Positions 32,942 through 39,221 of a stretch of 39,221 bases of DNA are shown here, piece after piece (within the stretch, counting starts at the first letter, position 1; each line of letters opens with the position of its first letter). The notes beneath the pieces were generated by a model, which worked only from the letters and a program-made list of their open reading frames with translations, had not been told where the DNA came from and did no database searches. Source of the stretch: JAWVZB01 sp033722375 (GTDB lineage Bacteria > Actinomycetota > Nitriliruptoria > Nitriliruptorales > Nitriliruptoraceae); the NCBI GenBank assembly GCA_033722375.1, contig JAWVZB010000014.1:1-39221 (forward strand), in the 5' to 3' direction. The translations under genes were made by a program, and so were the position numbers.

Positions 32942-34021
32942 ATGGAGTTCGCTGTGCTCGACGACAGAGCGACCGAGATCGCGAGGAGCGACCGGGAGCT
33001 CGAGGACAAGTGCTTCGCGTTCGATGAACTCCTGCGGTGTGAGCTCGACTACGCGGTCGCTGCCTGGGCGACGCACGATCCGGCGACCGGGCTCTTCACC
33101 TCCTGCACGCTGTCCGGCATCCCGAAGGACGTGCAGCGGGAAGCCCAGGTCTTCCGTCACGAGTTCACCGACGGCGAGCCCGCCACCGTGCCGTCGTTGA
33201 TCTCGAGCGGTGGGACCGTGACCGTCCTCAGCGATGTCACCGGGGGTGACCTCATGTCCGCCTCCAGGTACCGGGAAGTGTTCGCCCCGTTCGGTGTGTC
33301 CGACGAACTCCGGGCCGTGTTGTGGTCGGAGGGGCAGGCGTGGGGGAGCCTGTCGGTCTACCGGCAGGATGGCACCACCTTCGGCCAGCAGGAGGCGGAG
33401 CTGGTCACACGGCTCGCGCCGGTGTTCGGCGACGGCCTGCGGCTCACGCTGCTGCGGCAGGCCGCCACGACGCCCGAGGCGGTGGACGAACCACCTGGGA
33501 TCGTCCAGGTCCGGCCAGACGGTTCGGTGGACCCACTGACAGACCCCGCCGACCGCTGGCTCGAGCTGGCTGGGGATCGGCTGGTCACCACCGCCAACGC
33601 GACCGCCGCCGCCGTCCGCAACCGGCGTGATTGGGATGGCGCGACAGCCCGGCTCGCGCTCGACGACGGGTCGGTGCTGGTGCTCAACGCCTCGTCGACG
33701 ACCGCCGACGACGGAACGGTCGCGGTGATCGTCGACCGGGCACGCCGAGCCCAGATCGGCTCGATGCTCGTCGACGCCTACGGCTTGACGCCACGGCAGC
33801 GGGAGGTGTTGGGTCTGCTGCTCCTCGGACGCTCGATGATCGAGATCGCCCGGTCCCTCGACATCTCCGAGCACACTGCGAACGATCACCGGAAGGCGAT
33901 CTACCGCCGGATCGGTGTCTCGAGCCGGTCGGAACTCGCCGCCCTTCTCCAATCAGAGCACTACGAGCCGCGCTCACACCGCGGTGTGCCGCCGAGCCCC
34001 TACGGGGGCTTCCTCGAGTGA
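32942..34021 (+). CDS. GAF-like sensor, LuxR-type HTH transcriptional regulator
   Basis: This 359-residue regulator has an N-terminal GAF-like sensory region (about residues 1-180, ELDYAVAAWATHDPATGLFTSCTL ... DELRAVLWSEGQAWGSLSVYRQDGTTFGQQEAELVTRLAP), a middle PAS-like stretch and a C-terminal LuxR HTH (about 280-340, YGLTPRQREVLGLLLLGRSMIEIARSLDISEHTANDHRKAIYRRIGVSSRSELAALL). No receiver domain is present, so it is not a classical response regulator; it may sense a small molecule. ATG at 32942 follows TAGGTT by 8 bp, which suggests a leaderless transcript. It probably binds the flanking ATCCCC-N6-GGGGAT sites. Confidence 0.9.
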   Translation: MEFAVLDDRATEIARSDRELEDKCFAFDELLRCELDYAVAAWATHDPATGLFTSCTLSGIPKDVQREAQVFRHEFTDGEPATVPSLISSGGTVTVLSDVTGGDLMSASRYREVFAPFGVSDELRAVLWSEGQAWGSLSVYRQDGTTFGQQEAELVTRLAPVFGDGLRLTLLRQAATTPEAVDEPPGIVQVRPDGSVDPLTDPADRWLELAGDRLVTTANATAAAVRNRRDWDGATARLALDDGSVLVLNASSTTADDGTVAVIVDRARRAQIGSMLVDAYGLTPRQREVLGLLLLGRSMIEIARSLDISEHTANDHRKAIYRRIGVSSRSELAALLQSEHYEPRSHRGVPPSPYGGFLE

Positions 34022-34029
34022 GCGTTCCC

Positions 34030-34046
34030 TCCCCGGTTCTGGGGAT
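34030..34046. promoter_or_regulatory. Operator copy 2 (TCCCCGGTTCTGGGGAT)
   Basis: This is identical over 17 bp to 32842-32858. It lies 56 bp before the ATG of the SRPBCC gene, the same distance as copy 1 from the BphX-like ATG. TACGGT (34069-34074) is a TAnnnT -10 located 22 bp downstream. Confidence 0.65.
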
Positions 34047-34102
34047 GGCCGCGTCCGCGGTGGCTGCTTACGGTCGAACCGGTCAGTGGACAGGAGGCTC
34101 GG

Positions 34103-34543
34103 ATGCCAGTGATCGAACGCAGTGCGGTCGTGCCGCTCCCACCGGAGGACGCCTGGGAGGCGTTCTTCGGCGACGAGATGCAGAACTGGGTCCGCCTCAG
34201 CGATCTGGTCGTCGAGGTACGTGAGTACGAGCTGCGTCCCGACGGCACCCCCGAGTACGTGATGGTGAACCGTGCGGGCCCGATGAAGGTGAGCCACCGC
34301 TCTGACTACGTCGTGTACGACCCGCCCCGCCGCGCGGAAGACGACACCTTGGACAGCGCTCTCGGTGGCAGGTGGGTGAGTCTGCACGAGCCGGTCGACG
34401 GGGGCACGAAGGTGACCCACCGCTGGAACGTCGAGCCGCATGGGGTGATGAAGCTCCTGTTCCCCCTGGTTCGGCGTGGGATGGAGAAGGCGTTCCAAGC
34501 GGACCTGGATCAGATGGCGGATCGGATCCGTCAGGTGCGGTAG
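34103..34543 (+). CDS. SRPBCC family (START-like) protein
   Basis: This 146-residue protein begins VIERSAVVPLPPEDAWEAFFGDEMQNWVRLSDLVVEV and ends DQMADRIRQV, the layout of polyketide-cyclase/START-like SRPBCC proteins that enclose a hydrophobic ligand. The middle DYVVYDPPRRAEDDTLDSALGGRWVSLHEPVDGGTKVTHRWNVEP fits the beta-grip. Ligand is unknown. AGGAGG lies 7 nt before the ATG. It follows the LuxR gene and shares its operator, so it is a probable target. Confidence 0.85.
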   Translation: MPVIERSAVVPLPPEDAWEAFFGDEMQNWVRLSDLVVEVREYELRPDGTPEYVMVNRAGPMKVSHRSDYVVYDPPRRAEDDTLDSALGGRWVSLHEPVDGGTKVTHRWNVEPHGVMKLLFPLVRRGMEKAFQADLDQMADRIRQVR

Positions 34544-34736
34544 CGCTTGCCCTCCGCATCCAAGCTTCGAGACCGGCCTCGTCTCCCGGGAGGGTGCGGA
34601 CGCCACCCCGCACCTGATCCGATCACGCCGGATCGTTCCACACCAGAGGTGTTCCCAGCCTGCCGTGAGCATGCGGACCGCGGCGCTCCCGGTCGGCCGA
34701 GGTGCAGGTCATCTACGGGCGGCTGTCGAGGGGCAC

Positions 34737-34765
34737 TGACGTTCGTCGGCGAGTGACGTTCGTCG
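34737..34765. promoter_or_regulatory. Tandem TGACGTTCGTCG repeats upstream of trpB2
   Basis: TGACGTTCGTCG occurs at 34737-34748 and 34754-34765, 17 bp start to start. A GACGC-N5-GCGTC inverted repeat (34780-34794) covers TAGCGT (34788-34793), a possible -10, 31 bp before the trpB2 ATG. Rest of the 281-bp gap 34544-34824 shows no gene. Confidence 0.45.
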
Positions 34766-34824
34766 CCCATGCGGGCTGCGACGCCGCTAGCGTCGGGGGG
34801 CGACGCGACAGGGAGCTGCGCCTG

Positions 34825-36192
34825 ATGACCGAGACCACCAAGATCCTGCTCGACGAGTCGGACATGCCCACGCGTTGGTACAACGTGATCCCCGATCTGC
34901 CCGAGCCACCGCCTCCGCCGCTACACCCGGGGACCAAGGAGCCGGCCGGCCCGGACGATCTCGCGCCGCTCTTCCCGATGGCGCTGATCCAGCAAGAGGT
35001 CACGACCGACAAGTACGTCGACATCCCCGACCCGGTCCTCGACATCTACCGGTTGTGGCGCCCGTCGCCGCTGTTCCGGGCCCACCGCCTCGAGGAGGCG
35101 CTCGGGACCCCGGCCCGCATCTACTACAAGTACGAGGGCGTCAGCCCGCCCGGGTCGCACAAGCCCAACACCTCGGTGGCGCAGGCGTACTACAACGCCG
35201 AAGCCGGGATCAGGAAGCTCTCGACCGAGACCGGAGCTGGCCAGTGGGGGAGCGCGCTCGCGTTCGCGTGCTCGCACTTCGACCTCGAGTGCGAGGTCTT
35301 CATGGTCCGGATCAGCTACGAGCAGAAGCCCTACCGGCGCTCACTGATCCAGACCTGGGGTGCGACGATCCACCCGAGCCCGTCCGACCTCACCGAGGCT
35401 GGCCAGAAGATCCTCGGGGAACATCCCGACTCGACGGGGAGCCTCGGGATCGCGATCAGCGAGGCGGTCGAGGTCGCGGCCAAGAACGAGGACACGAACT
35501 ACTCGCTGGGCAGCGTGCTCAACCACGTGCTGCTCCACCAGACGATCATCGGCGAAGAGGTGCTGAAGCAGCTCGACCTCGCTGGTGAGAAGGCACCCGA
35601 CGTCCTGATCGGGTGCAGCGGCGGGGGTTCGAACTTCGGCGGCTTCGCCCTGCCGTTCCTCCGCGAGAAGCTCGCCGGCAAGATGGATCCGCGCATCGTC
35701 GCGGTCGAGCCGGCCGCCTCGCCCTCGTTCACGAAGGGCGAGTACCGCTACGACTTCGGCGACACGGTGGGGATGACCCCCCTCATGAAGATGCACACAC
35801 TCGGGCACGACTTCGTCCCCGACCCGATCCACGCCGGCGGGTTGCGCTACCACGGCATGGCACCGCTGCTGAGCCACATCTTCGAGCTCGATCTGATGGA
35901 GGCGACCGCGATCAACCAGCTCGAGTGCTTCGAGCGGGCGGTCATGTTCGCCCGCCACGAGGGCATCGTCCCCGGACCCGAGCCGACGCACGCGGTCGCG
36001 CAAGCGGTCCGCGAGGCGTTGCGCTGCAAGGAGACCGGAGAGGAAGAGGTGATCGTCTTCAACCTCTCCGGCCACGGACACTTCGACATGGCCGCCTACG
36101 ACGAGTACTTCAAGGGGGAGCTCGAGGACTACGAGTACCCCGAGGAGAAGATCCGCGAGGCCATGGAGCGGGTGCCCGTCGTCAGCGGCTGA
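34825..36192 (+). CDS. trpB2: Tryptophan synthase beta chain, TrpB2 type
   Basis: This 455-residue PLP enzyme has the long N-terminal extension and the sequence type of TrpB2. ESDMPTRWYNVIPDLPEPPPPPLHP opens, then WRPSPLFRAHRLE, YKYEGVSPPGSHKPNTS with the PLP Lys113, ETGAGQWGSALA and the phosphate loop GCSGGGSNFGG. TrpB2 makes tryptophan from indole and serine or phosphoserine, independently of TrpA. No trpA is next to it. ATG at 34825 has GGGAG about 10 nt upstream. The pirin gene follows 7 bp after its stop. Confidence 0.93.
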   Translation: MTETTKILLDESDMPTRWYNVIPDLPEPPPPPLHPGTKEPAGPDDLAPLFPMALIQQEVTTDKYVDIPDPVLDIYRLWRPSPLFRAHRLEEALGTPARIYYKYEGVSPPGSHKPNTSVAQAYYNAEAGIRKLSTETGAGQWGSALAFACSHFDLECEVFMVRISYEQKPYRRSLIQTWGATIHPSPSDLTEAGQKILGEHPDSTGSLGIAISEAVEVAAKNEDTNYSLGSVLNHVLLHQTIIGEEVLKQLDLAGEKAPDVLIGCSGGGSNFGGFALPFLREKLAGKMDPRIVAVEPAASPSFTKGEYRYDFGDTVGMTPLMKMHTLGHDFVPDPIHAGGLRYHGMAPLLSHIFELDLMEATAINQLECFERAVMFARHEGIVPGPEPTHAVAQAVREALRCKETGEEEVIVFNLSGHGHFDMAAYDEYFKGELEDYEYPEEKIREAMERVPVVSG

Positions 36193-36199
36193 GCGGACG

Positions 36200-36940
36200 A
36201 TGCTGACGGTCCGACGCGACGACGAGATCCACGAGGAGGACGGCGGGTGGTTCACCGCCCGCTGGCACTTCTCGTTCGGTGGCTACCACGACCCTGATCA
36301 GATGGGGGTCGGGGCGCTGCGGGTGTTCAACGACGACCGCATCGTCGCCGGCGCCGAGTGGCCGATGCATCCTCATCGCGACATCGAATCGTTGACCTAC
36401 GTCGTCGAGGGTCTCTTCGAACATGCTGACTCTCTCGGCAACGGTGGGACGCTACGGCCGGGCGGGGCGCAGGTGATGCGCTTTTCGTCGCGCGGGGCGA
36501 TGCACAGCGAGCGCAACGGCTCGGACGAGCACGGGATGCGGTTCATCCAGTTCTGGATCCTGCCGAGCGAGGAGGGGCTCGAGAACTCGGTGCAGCAACA
36601 GCAGTACCACGAGGACGACCGCATGGATCAGTGGCTGCAGATCATGGGCCCGGCGGGGGAAAACGGTCTCGACCTCGCGCAGGACGCGACGGTCCTGGTG
36701 TCGTCCCTGAGCGACGGCAGCGAGCTCGACCACGACTTCGGATCGGACCGCGCCGGGTACCTCTACGTGATCGACGGCGCGGTCCGGTTCGGTGACGACG
36801 AGCTCGGGAGCGGCGACGCCATCAAGGTGGTCAGCGGTCGCGAACGGGTCCGGTTGGTTGGGCACGACGAGCGATCCGAGCTGATCCTCGTCGACGTGCC
36901 TGCCGACTTCGACCCAGTCGGCATCTGGGCCTCCCGCTAG
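36200..36940 (+). CDS. Pirin family protein (YhhW-like)
   Basis: This 246-residue bicupin has the N-terminal cupin metal site His57/His59 in WPMHPHRDIESLTYVVEG with His102/Glu104 in GAMHSERN, then FWILPSEEGLENSVQQQQY. The C-terminal cupin lacks ligands (SELDHDFGSDRAGYLYVIDGAVRF). Pirins of the YhhW type have quercetin 2,3-dioxygenase activity; regulatory roles are also reported for the family. It lies 7 bp after trpB2, so the two are co-transcribed. Confidence 0.92.
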   Translation: MLTVRRDDEIHEEDGGWFTARWHFSFGGYHDPDQMGVGALRVFNDDRIVAGAEWPMHPHRDIESLTYVVEGLFEHADSLGNGGTLRPGGAQVMRFSSRGAMHSERNGSDEHGMRFIQFWILPSEEGLENSVQQQQYHEDDRMDQWLQIMGPAGENGLDLAQDATVLVSSLSDGSELDHDFGSDRAGYLYVIDGAVRFGDDELGSGDAIKVVSGRERVRLVGHDERSELILVDVPADFDPVGIWASR

Positions 36941-36964
36941 GGGGAGTCCCGCGACACGGCGCCG

Positions 36965-37003
36965 GTCGCCCACCTGGGCGACACCATCCCGTCCCATGGG
37001 ACG
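36965..37003. terminator. Bidirectional terminator pair
   Basis: Between convergent pirin and kynureninase-like genes lie GTCGCCCA-CC-TGGGCGAC (36965-36982, 8-bp stem) and the 14-bp palindrome CGTCCCATGGGACG (36990-37003). Two strong hairpins in 64 bp fit termination from both sides. Confidence 0.6.
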
Positions 37004-37004
37004 A

Positions 37005-38153
37005 CTAGCTCGCCTCTGTTGTTCGGATGGTGTCGGCGAGACGGTCGACGTCGTCCTCGTCGTGGTAGATCCCGAGACCGATCCGCCAGCGGTCGCCCCG
37101 CCGGTCGGTGACGATCCGGTGCTCGTGGAACCGTCGGTAGAGCCGCTCCGCATCTGGTGTGCGGAAGGTCAGGAAGTGACCGCGGTCGTCGACGGTCGAC
37201 GGCGGGAGCAGCTCGCCGGGTCGTGCCCCGCCCAGTGTCTCGAGCAGGCGGGTTTGCAGCGCCCCGACGTGGTCGTGGATGGCCGCGACGTCGAGGTCGA
37301 TGTCGTGGAGCCACCGCTGGACCGCGGTGAAGCGGTAGAACCCGGTGGGGTCGAACGTGGCCCCGAGGAAGCGGTCGCCGCCCTCGGCGTAGCCGACGTC
37401 GGCCTGACTGTCCTCGAGCGTCGCGAACCCCGCGTACCAGCCGGTGTCGACGGGGCGCTGGCCGTAGCCCGGCGGGCAGTGGAGGAAGCAGGCCCCCTCG
37501 CCGGCCATCGCGTACTTGTAGCCACCGGCGACGTAGAAGGCCCGATCCTCGATCGCTGACAGGTCGGTCGGCAGGGCCATGAACCCGTGGTAGCCGTCGA
37601 TCACGACGAAGGTGTCGTCCGACGGGACGGCGGCGACGATGTCGTCGAGTGCCGGGACGACGAAGCCGGAGTCGAAGAACACCTGGCTCAGGTAGACGAG
37701 GTCGGCGGGGGTGGACGCCACCGCCTCGACGAAGCGGTCGGGGAAGGTGTCGAAGGGTTCGACGGGGACGTGGGTCACTCGGGCGCTCCCGTCCTCGACG
37801 AGGCGGCGGGCCTGTCGGTCGAAGGAGTGGAACTCGCCGTCGGTCGTGACGATCCGGGTCGGGGTGGGTAGGCACGACAGGATCCGCATCACGAACGAGT
37901 GCGTGTTGGTCCCGAGCGCGATCGTGTCGGGGTCCGACAGCCCGAGCCGTGTCGCGATGTGGGTCTTCGCTTCGGGGAACACCGTTCCGAAGACGTGGTC
38001 CCACTTGTCGTCGTGACGGTCGGCGGCGTCGAGCCACGCCTGCTGGTGGGCCTCGAAGCTCACGTCGGGCCACGGGTGATGGCTGTGGGCTGCGGCGTGG
38101 AGGCGGTCCGGGTCCGAGCCCAGGAACCGTGAGAAGTACTGTGCGTAGCTCAC
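37005..38153 (-). CDS. kynU: Kynureninase-like PLP-dependent aminotransferase class V
   Basis: This 382-residue fold-type I PLP enzyme has YFSRFLGSDPDRLHAAAHSHHPWPDVS, LGTNTHSFVMRILSCLP, the PLP-Asp in DDTFVVIDGYHGFMALP and the Schiff-base Lys in GGYKYAMAGEGACFLHCP. A C-terminal HFLTFRTPDAERLYRRFHEHRIVTDRRGDRWRIGLGIYHDEDDVDRLAD resembles kynureninase, which releases alanine and anthranilate from kynurenine. The function rests on fold plus context: the gene begins with GTG 2 bp after the tryptophan 2,3-dioxygenase stop. Other class V enzymes (cysteine desulfurase-like) are less likely. Confidence 0.85.
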   Translation of the reverse strand: MSYAQYFSRFLGSDPDRLHAAAHSHHPWPDVSFEAHQQAWLDAADRHDDKWDHVFGTVFPEAKTHIATRLGLSDPDTIALGTNTHSFVMRILSCLPTPTRIVTTDGEFHSFDRQARRLVEDGSARVTHVPVEPFDTFPDRFVEAVASTPADLVYLSQVFFDSGFVVPALDDIVAAVPSDDTFVVIDGYHGFMALPTDLSAIEDRAFYVAGGYKYAMAGEGACFLHCPPGYGQRPVDTGWYAGFATLEDSQADVGYAEGGDRFLGATFDPTGFYRFTAVQRWLHDIDLDVAAIHDHVGALQTRLLETLGGARPGELLPPSTVDDRGHFLTFRTPDAERLYRRFHEHRIVTDRRGDRWRIGLGIYHDEDDVDRLADTIRTTEAS

Positions 38154-38155
38154 GT

Positions 38156-39221
38156 CTACTGGTCGCTCGCGTACCGGAAGCCCATCTGGCGGGTGACCTC
38201 GGCCGGCAGCTCCGGCAGCTCCGACCGCGGCAGGAAGTAGGTCGGCAGCTCGAACAGGTCGACGAACACCTTGTGCTTGTCAGCCGCGGCACGCAGGTAC
38301 TCGTGTCCGGATGTCCCGCCGGTTCCGATCCGCCCGCCGATCATCCGGTGGACCATCAGCGCGTGCCGGTAGCGCCAGTTCGTGAACCCCTCGTCGAGGT
38401 CGATCAGCGCGGTCAACAGTTGGAACGGCATGTGGAACACCGGCTGGTCCCGGTAGAGGCTGATCAGGAGCGCCGCGAGGAACGCCTCCCGGGACAGTCG
38501 CCGCTTGTTCTGCTCACGAAGATCGCGGTACTGGTCCTCGTCGAACAGCGTCTCGAAGGTCGAGACGGTCTGCTCGAAGGCGTCGAGCTGCTGCTGCCTG
38601 CTGACCTCGTCGAGGTTGGGGTTCTCCTCGATGACGCGGCGGTCGCGCTCGATCATGTCCTCGACCGCATCCCGGTAGGCCTCCCAGAAGTCGAAGTCAC
38701 CGAATTGCAGGAACGGCGTGCGCTCGAGCCAGGCGTTGACCGCCCCGAGCAGAGTCGGCTCGTCCTCGCTCTTGGCGAGCAGCTCGGAGTGCTCTTCCGA
38801 GAGCCGGGTGGTGTAGCGTGACCCCTTGATCTTCAGGCGGAAGTCGGGGTCGATGCCCATCCGGTTCTCGATCAGCCGGAACTGCACCGACTGGAACCCG
38901 GACGCCGGCACCAGGTAGTCACGGAAGTCGAGGAAGTCGAGCGGGGTCATCGTCTCGAGGACGTCGAGCTGCTGGATGAGCAGCGGCTGGATCTCGATGA
39001 CGCGGTCCAGGGCGGACACGACCCGCGCCATCGCGTGGTCGGCGACCACCTCCCGGCCCATGACGTCGATCACAGCGTCCAGCTCCCACAGGATCTGCTT
39101 GAACCACAGCTCGTAGGCCTGGTGGACGATGATGAACAGCATCTCGTCGTGGGCGTGGGCGCCCCGCTTGTCGCTCTCGAGCTCCTGGCTGTCGAGCAGC
39201 CGGTCGAGCTGGAGGTAGTCC
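38156..39221 (-). CDS. kynA: Tryptophan 2,3-dioxygenase (5' end outside window)
   Basis: The frame is open to the window edge, where it reads DYLQLDRLLDSQELESDKRGAHAHDEM, so the ATG at 39142 is internal and the gene continues beyond. The heme enzyme opens the indole ring of tryptophan to N-formylkynurenine. FIIVHQAYELWFKQ carries the substrate-contacting His, and FTNWRYRHALMVHRMIG with GTGGTSGHEYL carries the proximal heme His region. FRLIENRMG and the VFVDLFELPTYFLPRS end also fit. It is upstream of and coupled to the kynureninase-like gene. Confidence 0.95.
   Translation of the reverse strand, partial: DYLQLDRLLDSQELESDKRGAHAHDEMLFIIVHQAYELWFKQILWELDAVIDVMGREVVADHAMARVVSALDRVIEIQPLLIQQLDVLETMTPLDFLDFRDYLVPASGFQSVQFRLIENRMGIDPDFRLKIKGSRYTTRLSEEHSELLAKSEDEPTLLGAVNAWLERTPFLQFGDFDFWEAYRDAVEDMIERDRRVIEENPNLDEVSRQQQLDAFEQTVSTFETLFDEDQYRDLREQNKRRLSREAFLAALLISLYRDQPVFHMPFQLLTALIDLDEGFTNWRYRHALMVHRMIGGRIGTGGTSGHEYLRAAADKHKVFVDLFELPTYFLPRSELPELPAEVTRQMGFRYASDQ

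Noticed and set aside
1..39221. CRISPR arrays, insertion sequences or defence islands
   Set aside because: No spaced repeat array, transposase, nuclease or restriction gene was seen on either strand.

Overview
The window is about 39.2 kb of chromosomal DNA from a high-GC actinobacterium. Codon third positions are strongly GC-rich, GTG starts are common, genes are packed with 1-8 bp stop/start overlaps, and typical actinobacterial families occur (AhpE-like peroxiredoxin, DUF6457, LLM flavoproteins, DUF2795). Gene content suggests an environmental, catabolically versatile lineage such as Acidimicrobiia or a related deep branch, but I cannot fix the taxon from sequence alone. There are no insertion sequences, phage genes or CRISPR arrays. 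One tRNA-Val(UAC) is present.

Layout. 1-3.3 kb (+): an MTHFSD/5-formyl-THF cyclo-ligase homologue, a small membrane protein, an AhpE/BCP-type peroxiredoxin and IMP dehydrogenase. 3.36-6.9 kb (-): DUF3467, a flotillin-type SPFH protein, a proline-rich protein and DUF4126, an apparent membrane-associated operon. 6.97-11.6 kb: DUF6457 (+), thiI-amidase (-, coupled) and glucose-6-phosphate isomerase (+). 11.7-15.6 kb (-): a flavin disulfide reductase, an SDR, DUF2795 and an HSL-type esterase, then the tRNA. 15.97-18.98 kb (-): an SDR, an F420/NADP-reductase-like protein, a fragment of a DODA dioxygenase and a flavin monooxygenase, with a promoter at the head that carries two tandem operator palindromes. 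19.3-23.8 kb (-): four overlapping genes (TPP enzyme, BASS transporter, epimerase, SDR), probably one unrecognised catabolic operon. 24.1-25.5 kb (+): an unknown membrane protein coupled to LemA.

25.5-32.2 kb is an aromatic acyl-CoA module: acyl-CoA dehydrogenase (divergent), LLM flavoprotein, a 2-aminobenzoyl-CoA/salicylyl-CoA monooxygenase fused to an Old Yellow Enzyme (OYE) domain, a crotonase, a Rid-family protein, a membrane protein and a hot-dog thioesterase. 32.3-34.5 kb holds a BphX-like membrane protein, a GAF-LuxR regulator and an SRPBCC protein. These share two copies of one 17-bp near-palindrome placed at identical distances from two of the start codons, so I predict a small regulon. 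34.8-39.2 kb: TrpB2-type tryptophan synthase beta and pirin (+), facing tryptophan 2,3-dioxygenase (cut by the window end) and a kynureninase-like enzyme (-).

Together the right half contains both ends of a route from tryptophan through kynurenine and anthranilate to 2-aminobenzoyl-CoA and ring dearomatisation. Kynurenine formamidase and the CoA ligase are not visible here. Several members carry unusual substitutions at family active sites (OYE domain, crotonase, Rid protein, ThiI tail), which are listed in the findings.
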